DNA of 64,000 bases from an uncultured Chryseobacterium sp. GTDB lineage: Bacteria > Bacteroidota > Bacteroidia > Flavobacteriales > Weeksellaceae. The stretch is taken from contig CAJYXJ010000068.1 of NCBI GenBank assembly GCA_913778085.1, positions 29,927 to 93,926 on the forward strand, given 5' to 3'. Positions 8,029 to 17,283 of this stretch are shown piece after piece (position 1 is the first letter of the stretch; each line of letters opens with the position of its first letter). Under the pieces are notes generated by a model, which saw nothing but the letters and a program-made list of their open reading frames with translations, was not told the origin of the DNA and did not search any database. A program made the translations under genes and the position numbers.

Positions 8029-9432
8029 TTAGAATTTCCATCCGAAAGTAAGGAAAAAATTATTTCTGATATTTTTTACGTCCGATACCGCGTAAGCATC
8101 ACTTGAAATCAGACGGTTTGGAGAATAGTATCCTGCTTCGTAATTACTGTCTACCACTCCATACAAAAACGGGTTGCTGTATTTTGAGAAAATGTTCTGA
8201 AATGACGCATCAATATAGAAAGATCTGAAATCATATCCCAGACCAAATGACAAAGCATTGCGGTCGTTTAAGATCAGGTTGCTGTAAGACTGGTTATCGG
8301 TAACGCTTCCGTCATTATTATATTTGCTTATGGTAAGTGCATCGATAGGACTTGAAGCATAGGAATATCCTCCTCTAAGTCTGAACTGCTTGATTCTGTA
8401 CTCTGCACCAATCTTTAACTCAGATAAGTTTTTGTAATTATCTTTAAAGAAATCATTCAGCTCGGTTTCGGCGTCTCCGTACACTTTGTATTTAGGCTTT
8501 GTCAGACCCCGAGTATAGTCGACATTTAAAGCAAAGCTTTTGCTGGCGATAAATGCGGCACTCACCGTAGCCTTCATTGGAGTGGTCAGCCTTCTGTTTT
8601 CACTGGCAAAATCGTCACCTGTAATAGGATCGTTGTAATAATTATACCCTCGGTCCATATTCCAGAAAGTCGGTGTTTCCAGAGCAGCTCCCAATCTGAA
8701 GTTCGGGCCCAGTTTCCCGATAACCCCTAACGAAGCGGAGAAACCGTTTGCCTTTTCTGTAAACGGCGTATTCTGCTTGCTGAAATATTCAGCATTTCCG
8801 TTGGACAAAGAATTAAAAATTGCCGTATCCGACTGGTCAATCGATGTATTAAGAAAATTCAATCCGGCTCCCAGGTACAAGCTATTGTTATAATTCGCTC
8901 CTACGCCAAAACTCGTTTTTGATAAATATCCGTATCGGTCATAAGCATGTCTTCCGAATGAAGAACTGGTTGCATCGGGAAAATCATAAACCAGATTATT
9001 ATTTCCCGGAGTCTCAATATAATTTTCAATAGACTGGTTGGAATAGTTTACCCCGATATTAATGAATTTCCATGCGCTTTCCGTCATGAGTTGAAAAGTC
9101 ATCACTGCGCCTAGGCTCCCCAAATCTCCCTTATTGATGCTGTATCCGTAAGAAGAACCTGCATAGGAGGACGTATTCTTATTATTGGTAACGGATAATG
9201 TTCCTGAAATTTCTCCTGAAATCGCTACCCCAAGACCTGCCGGGTTGGTAAGCAGCGAGTTCGCATCTCCTCCTAATGCGCCGTTGGAACCGCCCATTGC
9301 ATTAAACTTAGCAGAACCTACATTCGGTGCATTAGAATAAACATCTACGGTATTTCTAATCACAGAAACATCTTGAGCCTGCGCAAAAAATGCTGCAGAA
9401 ATACTCATTATTGCTAAAGATTTTTTTAACAT
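8029..9432 (-). CDS. Outer-membrane beta-barrel protein, OmpP1/FadL-like
   Basis: 467 residues with a signal peptide (MLKKSLAIMSISAAFFAQAQ). The mature start holds a region typical of FadL/OmpP1-like porins: SAKFNAMGGSNGALGGD and then LLTNPAGLGV. The rest alternates short amphipathic strands rich in Tyr, Ser, Asn and Gly and ends in FGWKF, an aromatic end expected for a barrel. FadL-like proteins let hydrophobic substrates cross the outer membrane; the substrate is unknown. It is followed closely on the same strand by the gene order lipoprotein (upstream) then this gene, with a 28-bp gap, so the two may be co-transcribed. Confidence 0.82.
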   Translation of the reverse strand: MLKKSLAIMSISAAFFAQAQDVSVIRNTVDVYSNAPNVGSAKFNAMGGSNGALGGDANSLLTNPAGLGVAISGEISGTLSVTNNKNTSSYAGSSYGYSINKGDLGSLGAVMTFQLMTESAWKFINIGVNYSNQSIENYIETPGNNNLVYDFPDATSSSFGRHAYDRYGYLSKTSFGVGANYNNSLYLGAGLNFLNTSIDQSDTAIFNSLSNGNAEYFSKQNTPFTEKANGFSASLGVIGKLGPNFRLGAALETPTFWNMDRGYNYYNDPITGDDFASENRRLTTPMKATVSAAFIASKSFALNVDYTRGLTKPKYKVYGDAETELNDFFKDNYKNLSELKIGAEYRIKQFRLRGGYSYASSPIDALTISKYNNDGSVTDNQSYSNLILNDRNALSFGLGYDFRSFYIDASFQNIFSKYSNPFLYGVVDSNYEAGYYSPNRLISSDAYAVSDVKNIRNNFFLTFGWKF

Positions 9433-9460
9433 TATTTTTTTGAATAGTTATTATGTTTAA

Positions 9461-10525
9461 TTATCTGCCTCCACGGAAGCCTCCGCCTCCGCCGCCACCG
9501 GATCTGAAGCCTCCACCTCCGCTTCCGCCTCCGAAGCCTCCGCCTCCTGAACGGAAACCACCACCGCTGGAATTATTGAATCCGCCGCTGTTGTTTCTGA
9601 AACCGCCATCATATCTTGGCTGCTGTGATGGCTGCTGATAGTTATAATTCGGTCTTGGCTGACCCTGATTACGGAAACCGCCTTGAGGTCTTACCCCATT
9701 CTGGCCGCTTCGGAATCCGCCGCTGGTATTTCCTTGTCTGAAACCACCGCTGTTTCCTCTGAAGCCTCCGTAATTTGTATTGGAACCTGAGTTTCTGAAA
9801 CCTCCTGTATTGGTATTGCTTCTTCTCATTCCGCCGGATGTTACACCATATTTATTGGCAAAACTTCCGTTATAAGTATTAAATCCTCTGCCATTGGCGC
9901 CACTTCTTCTGTATGGAGCATAATAGCCGCCGCCCCAGTATCCTCCGCCATAACCCCAACCGTAAGGGTAACCCCATCCCCAATATGGATTATAGGCACC
10001 GTACCAGCCGCCCCAAGGATAACCCCAGCCGGCATTCCAGCCGCCCCAGCCCCAGGAAAGTCCGAGACCCCAGCCGTAACCGCCGTAGCCGCCATAGCCC
10101 CAATATGGGTTATAGCCGCCGTACATACCACCCCAACCCCAAGGGCCTCCCCAGCCCCAGGAATTATCGTAGTAATTCGTCTGGCTGCCGGCATAGCTGC
10201 CCCAGTCTGAATCCGTCGCGGTATTATTCCAAGAGTAATTATTCCAGGAATCATATTTTCCCTCCCTGGAATTCATTTCCGCATTCTGAACAACGTTTGA
10301 ATCATCCTGATAATAATTATAATCTTCTCCTACCCTGTTTCCTCTTTCATTGATAATTACGCCTTCGGGAAGTGTATCTTTATTCGGGTCGTAGTACACG
10401 CCGTCGGTCTCGCTGTAGCCACCCATCTGGGCTCCGCATGACATTAGGATCAATCCGCCTGCAATGGTAAGAATCCCTTTGGATTTTAGCACACCAAGCA
10501 AATTTTTATGTATATTTTTTTTCAT
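9461..10525 (-). CDS. Gly/Trp/Tyr-rich lipoprotein with C-terminal GGFR repeats
   Basis: 354 residues. A lipoprotein signal ends in LILMSC (Cys about 30). Residues about 120-205 are nearly all Gly, Trp, Tyr and Pro (for example YGGYNPYWGYGGYGGYGWG). From about 225 the chain is disordered, with around ten GGFR or GGFRxG repeats, and ends in GGGFRGGR. I know similar Chryseobacterium proteins only as hypothetical, sometimes mislabelled after the adjacent proS. It is probably anchored to the outer membrane, with an adhesive or self-associating low-complexity surface (inference). The high GC of this stretch follows from the glycine codons. Long frames on other strands here are shadows. Confidence 0.8.
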   Translation of the reverse strand: MKKNIHKNLLGVLKSKGILTIAGGLILMSCGAQMGGYSETDGVYYDPNKDTLPEGVIINERGNRVGEDYNYYQDDSNVVQNAEMNSREGKYDSWNNYSWNNTATDSDWGSYAGSQTNYYDNSWGWGGPWGWGGMYGGYNPYWGYGGYGGYGWGLGLSWGWGGWNAGWGYPWGGWYGAYNPYWGWGYPYGWGYGGGYWGGGYYAPYRRSGANGRGFNTYNGSFANKYGVTSGGMRRSNTNTGGFRNSGSNTNYGGFRGNSGGFRQGNTSGGFRSGQNGVRPQGGFRNQGQPRPNYNYQQPSQQPRYDGGFRNNSGGFNNSSGGGFRSGGGGFGGGSGGGGFRSGGGGGGGFRGGR

Positions 10526-10552
10526 GATAACGTAAAAATTTTTTATTTAAAT

Positions 10553-10597
10553 TATATTTGCAATCTGTACCAAAAATGTACCATGAGCACCGGTACA
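10553..10597. promoter_or_regulatory. Candidate operator: TGTACC direct and inverted repeats
   Basis: Between the lipoprotein (reverse) and proS (forward) are TGTACC at 10566, TGTACC at 10577 and GGTACA at 10592. The first two are 11 bp apart, about one helical turn, and the last is their inverted complement. A TATATTTG box lies at 10553-10560, directly upstream on the forward strand. It could be a repressor or activator site for either gene; the binding protein is unknown. Confidence 0.4.
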
Positions 10598-10672
10598 AAA
10601 ATCTATCAAAAATAGATTTTTATTTTTAGATAACAATAATTGGAATAAGTTAAAAATATTAAAAAAAAATTA

Positions 10673-12148
10673 ATGGCAAAATTAACCTCAAGAAGCGAAG
10701 ATTACAGCAAATGGTATAATGAGTTGGTGGTGAAAGCCGACTTAGCTGAAAACTCAGGAGTGCGGGGTTGTATGGTGATAAAACCGTATGGCTATGCGAT
10801 CTGGGAGAAAATGCGTGATGAAATGGACAGGAAGTTCAAAGAAACAGGTCACGTAAATGCTTATTTCCCGCTGTTTGTGCCCAAAAGCTTGTTTGAGGCT
10901 GAAGAGAAAAATGCAGAAGGTTTTGCTAAAGAATGTGCTGTAGTTACCCACTACCGTTTAAAAACGGATCCGGAGAACCCATCCAAACTGATTGTGGACC
11001 CGGATGCCAAACTGGAAGAAGAACTGATCGTACGTCCGACTTCTGAAGCCATTATCTGGAACACATATAAAAACTGGATCCAATCTTACAGGGATTTGCC
11101 TATATTAATTAACCAGTGGGCAAACGTAGTCCGTTGGGAAATGCGGACACGTCTTTTCCTAAGAACGGCAGAATTTCTATGGCAGGAAGGGCATACGGCA
11201 CACGCTACGAAAGATGAAGCGGTAGAAGAGGCAGAGAAAATGAATCAGGTGTATGCCGATTTTGCAGAAAACTTCATGGCAATTCCGGTAATCCAGGGAT
11301 TGAAAACCCCTTCGGAAAGATTTGCAGGAGCAGACGAAACCTATTGTATCGAAGCTTTAATGCAGGACGGGAAAGCCCTACAGGCCGGAACTTCCCACTT
11401 CCTCGGACAAAATTTTGCAAAGGCATTCGACGTTAAATTCACCAATAAGGAAGGAAAAATCGAATATGCATGGGCTACTTCATGGGGAACCTCGACACGT
11501 CTGATGGGTGCTTTGATTATGACCCACTCTGATGACTTCGGATTGGTGCTTCCTCCTACCCTTGCTCCTATCCAGGTGGTAATTGTCCCTATTTTCAAAG
11601 GAGAAGAACAGCTGGCACAGATCAGCGAAGTTGCCCTGGATATCCAGGCTAAGCTCAGGGCAAAAGGTATTTCCGTAAAATTCGATAACGACACCCAGAA
11701 CAAGCCGGGATGGAAATTTGCCGAATATGAACTGAAAGGAGTTCCGGTGAGGATTGCCATGGGCCCAAGAGACCTGGAAAACAATTCGGTGGAAATCGCC
11801 AGAAGGGATAATTTAACGAAAGAAGTACGCGCAATTGAAGGTATTGATTCCTATATTGAAGAGTTGCTTCAAACCATTCAAAAAGATATTTATACCAAAG
11901 CTTTTGAATTCAGAAAAAACAACATCACGAAAGTGGATACGTACGAAGAGTTCAAGAAAGTGCTGGAAGAAAAAGGAGGTTTCATTTATGCCCATTGGGA
12001 CGGAACTGCCGAAGAAGAAGAACAGATTAAAGAAGAAACTAAAGCAACGATCAGATGCATTCCTCTGGATGATGACGTGGAAGAAGGCGTTTCGCTGATT
12101 TCCGGTAAACCTTCCCAGAGAAGGGTTTTATTTGCCAAAGCCTACTAG
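10673..12148 (+). CDS. proS: Prolyl-tRNA synthetase (archaeal/eukaryote-like type)
   Basis: 491 residues, class II synthetase that charges tRNA-Pro. The start ([16 protein letters not shown]) and the short length without the bacterial editing insertion identify the ProRS type found in archaea, eukaryotes and Bacteroidota. Motif 2 appears as [21 protein letters not shown] and motif 3 as the [15 protein letters not shown] region. An anticodon-binding domain follows (VVIVPIFKG ... ). The C-terminal domain ends in Tyr (FAKAY), as expected for this group. The gene stands alone and is closed by a strong terminator at 12225. Confidence 0.97.
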   Translation: MAKLTSRSEDYSKWYNELVVKADLAENSGVRGCMVIKPYGYAIWEKMRDEMDRKFKETGHVNAYFPLFVPKSLFEAEEKNAEGFAKECAVVTHYRLKTDPENPSKLIVDPDAKLEEELIVRPTSEAIIWNTYKNWIQSYRDLPILINQWANVVRWEMRTRLFLRTAEFLWQEGHTAHATKDEAVEEAEKMNQVYADFAENFMAIPVIQGLKTPSERFAGADETYCIEALMQDGKALQAGTSHFLGQNFAKAFDVKFTNKEGKIEYAWATSWGTSTRLMGALIMTHSDDFGLVLPPTLAPIQVVIVPIFKGEEQLAQISEVALDIQAKLRAKGISVKFDNDTQNKPGWKFAEYELKGVPVRIAMGPRDLENNSVEIARRDNLTKEVRAIEGIDSYIEELLQTIQKDIYTKAFEFRKNNITKVDTYEEFKKVLEEKGGFIYAHWDGTAEEEEQIKEETKATIRCIPLDDDVEEGVSLISGKPSQRRVLFAKAY

Positions 12149-12224
12149 GTATAATTGATGATTGATTGATGTTATTGTAATTCAATGATATTGGGTGCTA
12201 AGGAATCAATTGTTTAAAATAATG

Positions 12225-12263
12225 AATCTGCAAAAATTCCGGGAATTTTTGCAGATTTTTTTT
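12225..12263 (+). terminator. Terminator of proS
   Basis: A perfect 16-bp inverted repeat (aatctgcaaaaattcc and its complement) around a single central base, followed by a run of eight T. It is the strongest terminator in the window. Confidence 0.9.
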
Positions 12264-12277
12264 GCGGAATATATTTG
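12249..12277 (+). promoter_or_regulatory. Promoter of the DUF937-OmpA gene
   Basis: TTG at 12249-12251, 18 nt, TATATTTG at 12270-12277, matching the Bacteroidota consensus. The TTG element lies inside the proS terminator stem, so the two elements overlap. Confidence 0.55.
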
Positions 12278-12328
12278 GACTATTTTTTGTTACTTTTCAT
12301 TCCAACATTAATCTCAAAATATTTTATT

Positions 12329-13654
12329 ATGTCATTACACGTCATTGATCTAATTAAAGGACAATTAGGTCCTGCGCTGGTATCTCAGACAGCTTCCCAA
12401 CTTGGAGAAAGTGAAAGTTCAGTCTCTAAAGCCATACAAGGCCTTTTACCGGCTGTGGTGGGTGGACTGGCCAACAATGCCGACAATCCTGAAGTCTTGG
12501 ATACGATTTCAAATCCTTCGTCCAGCGGCATCTTGGGAAACCTGCCCGGAGGTTCATCCAATGATTCAGGTATTTCCCGTTTGTTATCCGTTCTTTTTGG
12601 CGACAGGCTGAATGGGCTGATCGAAACGATTGCAGGATATGCAGGGATCAGTAATAATTCTTCAAGTTCCTTACTGAATATGGTGACGGGAGCCACAGTA
12701 GGTTCGTTGGGAAAATATGCAGGTGAAAATAATCTGGATCATGCAGGAATTTCAAAACTGTTGGATGAGCAAAAAGGAATTGTTTCGACCTTACTGCCGG
12801 CCGGACTTTCTTTAGCCGCCCTGAATGAAAGCGGCGACTGGGATGCACGCTATAAATTTGATAACGACCGGGATGCCATAAAAATGCCAACTGAAGAAAA
12901 GACGGTAACAGAAGAACCGAAAATTGAAGTAACCAGAAGTGTAGCTCCTGAAGGAACCTTCCCGGACAGACCTACTTCCAATGACAGCGGTTCCATCTGG
13001 AAATGGCTTCTTCCCCTACTCCTTTTATTAGCAGCAGGATTCTTTGTATGGAAGCAGTGCGATAAAAGAGAAACCACAACAACGACTACGGTAAGCGATT
13101 CCGGAAAGGTTGTAACTGATACCACTACTACAACTTCACGAATGACAACCGACACGGCAGGAACGGCAGCAACATCTAAAGTGGATGAAGATATCGATCT
13201 TAACGGTACTGCACTGAAAGGCTATAAAGGCGGAATGGAAGATCAAATGATTACTTTCCTAAAGTCAGGAGGCTATAAGAATGCTGCAGATGATAATGCT
13301 CTGAAAAACAAATGGTATAATTTCGACCATGTAAATTTTAAAGTAGGAAGCGCTACCGATCTGGAAGCCGGCTCCGAAGGGCAGTTGCAGAACCTGGCAT
13401 CCATTCTGAAAGCTTACCCTGAAGCAAAAATAAAAATCGGTGGATATACCGATAAAACCGGTAACGAAGCCGCAAATTTAAAATTATCTGCTGAAAGGGC
13501 TAATTATATTAAATCTTGGCTTGAAAAACAGGGAGTAGGTTCACAGGTAACCGGAGCAGACGGATATGGAAGTGAATTTGCTACCGTTGATGCCAAAGCT
13601 TCGGATGCTGAAAGAGCGATTGACCGAAGAATGGCAGTTAGATTTTCAAAATAA
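12329..13654 (+). CDS. DUF937 domain protein with C-terminal OmpA peptidoglycan-binding domain
   Basis: 441 residues from the ATG at 12329; the frame opens 18 codons earlier but MSLHVIDLIKGQLG is the usual DUF937 beginning. Residues 1-180 are the DUF937 region (small, Gly/Ala/Leu-rich repeats such as AIQGLLPAVVGGLANN). One membrane segment follows (WLLPLLLLLAAGFFVW, about 227-242), then a Thr-rich linker. The C-terminal OmpA-like domain has IKIGGYTDKTGN and AERANYIKSWL, the segments that hold the peptidoglycan diaminopimelate contacts. It probably links the inner membrane to the cell wall. Function unknown beyond that. Confidence 0.87.
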   Translation: MSLHVIDLIKGQLGPALVSQTASQLGESESSVSKAIQGLLPAVVGGLANNADNPEVLDTISNPSSSGILGNLPGGSSNDSGISRLLSVLFGDRLNGLIETIAGYAGISNNSSSSLLNMVTGATVGSLGKYAGENNLDHAGISKLLDEQKGIVSTLLPAGLSLAALNESGDWDARYKFDNDRDAIKMPTEEKTVTEEPKIEVTRSVAPEGTFPDRPTSNDSGSIWKWLLPLLLLLAAGFFVWKQCDKRETTTTTTVSDSGKVVTDTTTTTSRMTTDTAGTAATSKVDEDIDLNGTALKGYKGGMEDQMITFLKSGGYKNAADDNALKNKWYNFDHVNFKVGSATDLEAGSEGQLQNLASILKAYPEAKIKIGGYTDKTGNEAANLKLSAERANYIKSWLEKQGVGSQVTGADGYGSEFATVDAKASDAERAIDRRMAVRFSK

Positions 13655-13675
13655 CCTAATTTCCAATATACTATA

Positions 13676-13706
13676 AAATCCCGGAACTACTTCGGGATTT
13701 TCTTTT
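13676..13706 (+). terminator. Terminator of the DUF937-OmpA gene
   Basis: Stem aaatcccg/cgggattt (13676-13700) with loop gaactactt, followed by tcttttg. Confidence 0.8.
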
Positions 13707-13713
13707 GTCCCCC

Positions 13714-13758
13714 TTGTCCTTTTCATTAATTTAATTATATTTGTTAGTCATTTCTAAC
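13714..13758 (+). promoter_or_regulatory. mntH promoter with an adjacent inverted repeat (candidate metal-regulator operator)
   Basis: TTG at 13714, 19 nt, TATATTTG at 13736-13743. Immediately downstream and overlapping the expected transcription start is GTTAG-N6-CTAAC (13743-13758). An inverted repeat at this place would let a repressor block initiation. For an Nramp gene the obvious candidate is a DtxR/MntR-type metal sensor (inference). Confidence 0.5.
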
Positions 13759-13764
13759 ATTTTT

Positions 13765-15105
13765 ATGAATCCGAATTTAAAAAACGCCTGGCGAAAAGAT
13801 AAAACATCCAACTCCTTGTCCGAAGCCTATTCTTCGGTAAAGATTCCTAAAAACGGAAGTTTCTGGAGAAAGTATCTGGCTTTTGCCGGACCCGGGCTTA
13901 TGGTCGCCGTAGGGTATATGGATCCCGGAAACTGGGCAACGGATATTGCCGGAGGGGCGCAGTTCGGCTATACCCTGCTTTCGGTGATTCTGATCTCCAA
14001 TATTTTTGCAATGGTATTGCAGCATTTATCTGTAAAATTAGGCGTTGTAGCGGAGAGGGATCTGGCACAGGCCTGTAGGGACCATTTCAGTCCGACCACG
14101 AACTTTATCCTCTGGGTATTTTGTGAGATTGCCATCGCCGCCTGTGATCTTGCCGAGGTCATCGGTTCCGCTATTGCCTTGAATTTACTTTTTCATATTC
14201 CGCTGACCTGGGGAATTGTGATTACTACCGTTGATGTACTGTTTATTCTTCTTCTTCAGTCAAAAGGTTTCCGTTGGATCGAAAGTATTGTCGGCGGATT
14301 GATCTTTATTATTCTTGCCTGTTTCATCTACGAGCTGGTCATTTCAAAACCGGCGATTAATGAACTGTTAGGAGGCCTTATTCCACAAAAGGAAATTATT
14401 CAGAATCCTTCTATGCTGTATATTGCCATCGGGATTCTTGGGGCTACCGTAATGCCGCATAATTTATACCTTCACAGCAGCATTGTGCAGACCAGGGACT
14501 ATTCCCGGGATACGGCAGGAAAAAAAGAAGCGATTAAATTCGCAACTTTAGACAGTACGGTCTCCCTAATGCTGGCTTTCTTCATCAACGGCGCAATTTT
14601 AATTTTAGCAGCAGCTACCTTTCATATTTCGGGTAATAAGGACGTGGCCGATATTCACGATGCCTATAAAATGCTGACCCCGATTTTGGGAGCTTCCATG
14701 GCGAGCATTGTATTTGCCGTTGCCTTATTGGCTTCCGGACAGAATTCCACCCTCACCGGAACTCTTGCCGGACAGATCGTTATGGAAGGATTTTTAAATA
14801 TCAAATTAAAACCGTGGCTCAGACGTCTGATCACACGATTAATTGCGGTGATTCCGGCACTGATTGTTTCCATTCTGTACGGCGAAAGCGGCACGACGGA
14901 ACTTTTGGTTTTAAGCCAGGTTATTTTATCGATGCAGCTGAGCTTCGCCGTGGTTCCCCTGGTGATGTTTACCAATGACAAAGCCAAAATGGGTGAATTT
15001 GTGAACAAGCCTTTTTTAAAAGTCTGTATATGGATTATTTCATTTATTATCATCATTTTAAACCTTTATCTTTTGTATCAGACGTTCTTTGGAGAAGGCA
15101 TTTAA
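13765..15105 (+). CDS. mntH: Nramp family Mn2+/Fe2+ : H+ symporter
   Basis: 446 residues from ATG 13765; the frame opens earlier only with a TTG inside the promoter. About eleven membrane segments. The metal-binding motif of the first helix, DPGN (53-56), and that of the sixth, MPHN (230-233), are intact. Asp and Met/Ala at these places coordinate Mn2+ or Fe2+. The protein imports manganese or iron with protons across the inner membrane. It is monocistronic, has its own promoter, and is followed by 330 bp without a gene before grpE. Confidence 0.95.
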   Translation: MNPNLKNAWRKDKTSNSLSEAYSSVKIPKNGSFWRKYLAFAGPGLMVAVGYMDPGNWATDIAGGAQFGYTLLSVILISNIFAMVLQHLSVKLGVVAERDLAQACRDHFSPTTNFILWVFCEIAIAACDLAEVIGSAIALNLLFHIPLTWGIVITTVDVLFILLLQSKGFRWIESIVGGLIFIILACFIYELVISKPAINELLGGLIPQKEIIQNPSMLYIAIGILGATVMPHNLYLHSSIVQTRDYSRDTAGKKEAIKFATLDSTVSLMLAFFINGAILILAAATFHISGNKDVADIHDAYKMLTPILGASMASIVFAVALLASGQNSTLTGTLAGQIVMEGFLNIKLKPWLRRLITRLIAVIPALIVSILYGESGTTELLVLSQVILSMQLSFAVVPLVMFTNDKAKMGEFVNKPFLKVCIWIISFIIIILNLYLLYQTFFGEGI

Positions 15106-15434
15106 TGAATGATGAGTTATAGGTGATGTATGATAAATGCTTATTTTTATTAATATTGTAGATGTTTATGCTCTTTTGCCATTTTCGGATGAGGTTGAAA
15201 TACACAAGAATTGCAGAAAAAATAATGTTTCAAGACGCAAAGAATTCGGCAAAGTCAAAATTTAATACTTTGCGTTTTTCCACTAACACTTACCTTGTAA
15301 ATTCACGATTGACCATTCACTTGCGAAGCAAAATTCACCATTCTCTATTCATACCTACCCATAATCTGACGAAATGTCACGCTTTTTTCTTTGGCAGAAT
15401 GTTTGCGAATAAAAAGGAAAATAAAGATTGAATT
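15106..15434. other. Intergenic stretch with degenerate dispersed repeats
   Basis: No believable gene; the frame at 15162-15431 has no protein-like composition. It contains gacgcaaagaattcggcaaagtc (about 15233), related to sequences near 23990 and 24350. It also has a cattcacttgcgaagcaaaattcaccatt-like stretch at 15315-15345, a family also seen near 24176, 25050 and 51585. The grpE promoter should lie at the right end but I cannot place it with confidence. Confidence 0.5.
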
Positions 15435-15971
15435 ATGGAAAACCAGGATATTAACGAAGAAAGCATCAACAATCAGGAAGATACGAATATTCAGAATGAA
15501 GCGGCAATTGAGGAAAATGTGACAGCAAAACCGACGGCAGAGGAACTTTTGGCAGAAGAAAAAGACCGTTATATCAGATTGTACGCTGAATTCGAAAACT
15601 ATAAAAAGAGAACCTCCAAAGAAAAAATGGAGTTTTTCCAATATGCCAACCAGGATATGATGATCTCCATGCTGGGAGTTCTGGACGATTTTGAAAGAGC
15701 AATTAAAGAGATTGCCAAAAACGGAAATGCGGCAGACCTTCAGGGCGTAGAATTAATTTATAATAAATTCAAAAATAAACTTACTGAAAAGGGACTGAAA
15801 GCCATGGAAGTAAAAGCCGGGGACAGCTTCAATGTGGATTTCCATGAAGCGATTACGCAGATCCCTGCGCCGTCTGAAGACCTGAAAGGTAAAATCGTAG
15901 ATGTAATTGAAACAGGATATACACTGGGTGAAAAGGTGATCCGTTTCGCAAAAGTAGTAACCGGAAATTAA
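15435..15971 (+). CDS. grpE: Nucleotide exchange factor GrpE
   Basis: 178 residues. The acidic Asn/Glu-rich N-terminus (about 1-40) is followed by a long coiled-coil (EDRYIRLYAEFENYKKRTSKEK) and the compact C-terminal beta domain ending in GYTLGEKVIRFAKVVTGN, the hallmark GrpE end. It releases ADP from DnaK. It is followed 76 bp later by dnaJ, so a chaperone operon is likely. dnaK is not in this window. Confidence 0.96.
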   Translation: MENQDINEESINNQEDTNIQNEAAIEENVTAKPTAEELLAEEKDRYIRLYAEFENYKKRTSKEKMEFFQYANQDMMISMLGVLDDFERAIKEIAKNGNAADLQGVELIYNKFKNKLTEKGLKAMEVKAGDSFNVDFHEAITQIPAPSEDLKGKIVDVIETGYTLGEKVIRFAKVVTGN

Positions 15972-16047
15972 AACATAAGCAATAAGTAATGGGTAATAAG
16001 CAATTGGATATTACTCATTATTCATTACTAATTACTCATATATAAAG
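15972..16047. repeat. Short dyad-rich spacer between grpE and dnaJ
   Basis: The 76-bp gap is almost wholly made of taatgggtaataagc and attactcattattcatt-like words, which can fold back on themselves. No promoter box is clear. It may be a degenerate dispersed repeat or an intra-operon stem-loop. Confidence 0.4.
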
Positions 16048-17163
16048 ATGTCAAAAAGAGATTATTACGAAGTTCTGGAGATCAGCAAATCTGCCTCAGC
16101 CGACGAAATAAAAAAAGCATACCGTAAAATGGCGATCAAGTATCACCCGGATAAGAACCCGGGCGATAAAGATGCTGAAGATAAATTTAAAGAAGCTGCA
16201 GAAGCGTATGAAGTGCTGAGTGACGAGCAGAAAAGAGCCAGATACGACCAGTTCGGCCACGCAGGAATGGGTGGAAACGGAGGTTTTGGCGGCGGCTTCG
16301 GTGGAGGCATGAACATGGAAGATATTTTCAGTCAGTTCGGCGATATTTTCGGCGGCGGTTTCGGCGGATTCGGCGGCGGTGGTGGCGGCCGTCAGCAGGT
16401 AAAAGGCTCCAACCTTAGAATCAGAATCAGGCTGAACCTCGATGAAATGGTAAATGGAACCCAGAAAACCATTAAAGTAAAAAAAATGAAGCTGGCTGAA
16501 GGAGCCACTTCAAAAACGTGCCCGACCTGTAACGGTTCAGGTGTTCAGTTAAAGGTAATGAACACCATGTTCGGCCAGATGCAGACACAGACTACCTGCG
16601 GAACCTGCCAGGGAATCGGTAAGGTAGCCGATAAAATTCCTGCAGGAGCCAATGCACAGGGACTTATAAAAGATGAAGAAGAAGTAACCATCAATATTCC
16701 GGCCGGAGCCAGAGACGGCATTCAGCTGAATGTAAGAGGAAAAGGAAATGACGCTCCTTTCGGCGGAATTCCGGGAGACTTACTGGTGATTATTGAAGAG
16801 GAAGTCGATAAAGTGATCAAAAGAGAAGGCGACAACCTTCATCAGGAACTCTACATTTCCTTTGCAGAAGCGGCACTGGGAACGAAAAAAGAGGTCCCGA
16901 CCGTAGGCGGAAAAGTAAAAATAACGATTGATGCAGGAACCCAATCGGGAAAAATCCTGAGGTTAGCCGGAAAAGGCCTGCCGAGTATCGACAGCTACGG
17001 AAAAGGGGATATGTTTATCCACATCAACGTCTGGACACCGCAGAAACTTACGAAGGATCAAAAAGATTTCTTTGAAAAGCAGATGAGCAGCGGGGAAATG
17101 GTGGCTGAACCTTCCGGTAAAGAAAAAACGTTTTTCGATAAAGTAAAAGATTTATTCAATTAA
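16048..17163 (+). CDS. dnaJ: Chaperone DnaJ lacking zinc centre I
   Basis: 371 residues. The J domain holds HPD at 33-35, followed by a Gly/Phe-rich region (about 70-115). Only two CxxCxGxG motifs are present, CPTCNGSG (158-165) and CGTCQGIG (184-191), where classical DnaJ has four. The remaining pair corresponds by position to the inner motifs 2 and 3, that is zinc centre II; the outer motifs 1 and 4 are replaced. The C-terminal substrate-binding domains are complete ([19 protein letters not shown]). It stimulates the DnaK ATPase and hands over substrates. From memory, other Flavobacteriia DnaJ share this reduction, so it is not a local defect. Confidence 0.95.
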   Translation: MSKRDYYEVLEISKSASADEIKKAYRKMAIKYHPDKNPGDKDAEDKFKEAAEAYEVLSDEQKRARYDQFGHAGMGGNGGFGGGFGGGMNMEDIFSQFGDIFGGGFGGFGGGGGGRQQVKGSNLRIRIRLNLDEMVNGTQKTIKVKKMKLAEGATSKTCPTCNGSGVQLKVMNTMFGQMQTQTTCGTCQGIGKVADKIPAGANAQGLIKDEEEVTINIPAGARDGIQLNVRGKGNDAPFGGIPGDLLVIIEEEVDKVIKREGDNLHQELYISFAEAALGTKKEVPTVGGKVKITIDAGTQSGKILRLAGKGLPSIDSYGKGDMFIHINVWTPQKLTKDQKDFFEKQMSSGEMVAEPSGKEKTFFDKVKDLFN

Positions 17164-17283
17164 AAATATTTGAAAGAGGCTTATTTTTTGTAGGTCTCTT
17201 TTTTCACATTAACTGCTGACTAACAATTAGACCCAATCATTAAATTAAAAATATCTGCGTTTATACGCTAATGCAAATTTCAC

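Noticed and set aside
9453-9638. Proline-rich forward frame
   Set aside because: Shadow of the glycine codons of the reverse-strand lipoprotein.
9841-10353. Long frames on both strands within the Gly/Trp/Tyr-rich lipoprotein gene
   Set aside because: Low-complexity GC-rich DNA keeps several frames open; only the reverse frame 9461-10525 has a signal peptide and a sensible end.
15162-15431. 89-codon forward frame before grpE
   Set aside because: Composition is not protein-like and it overlaps dispersed repeat words.
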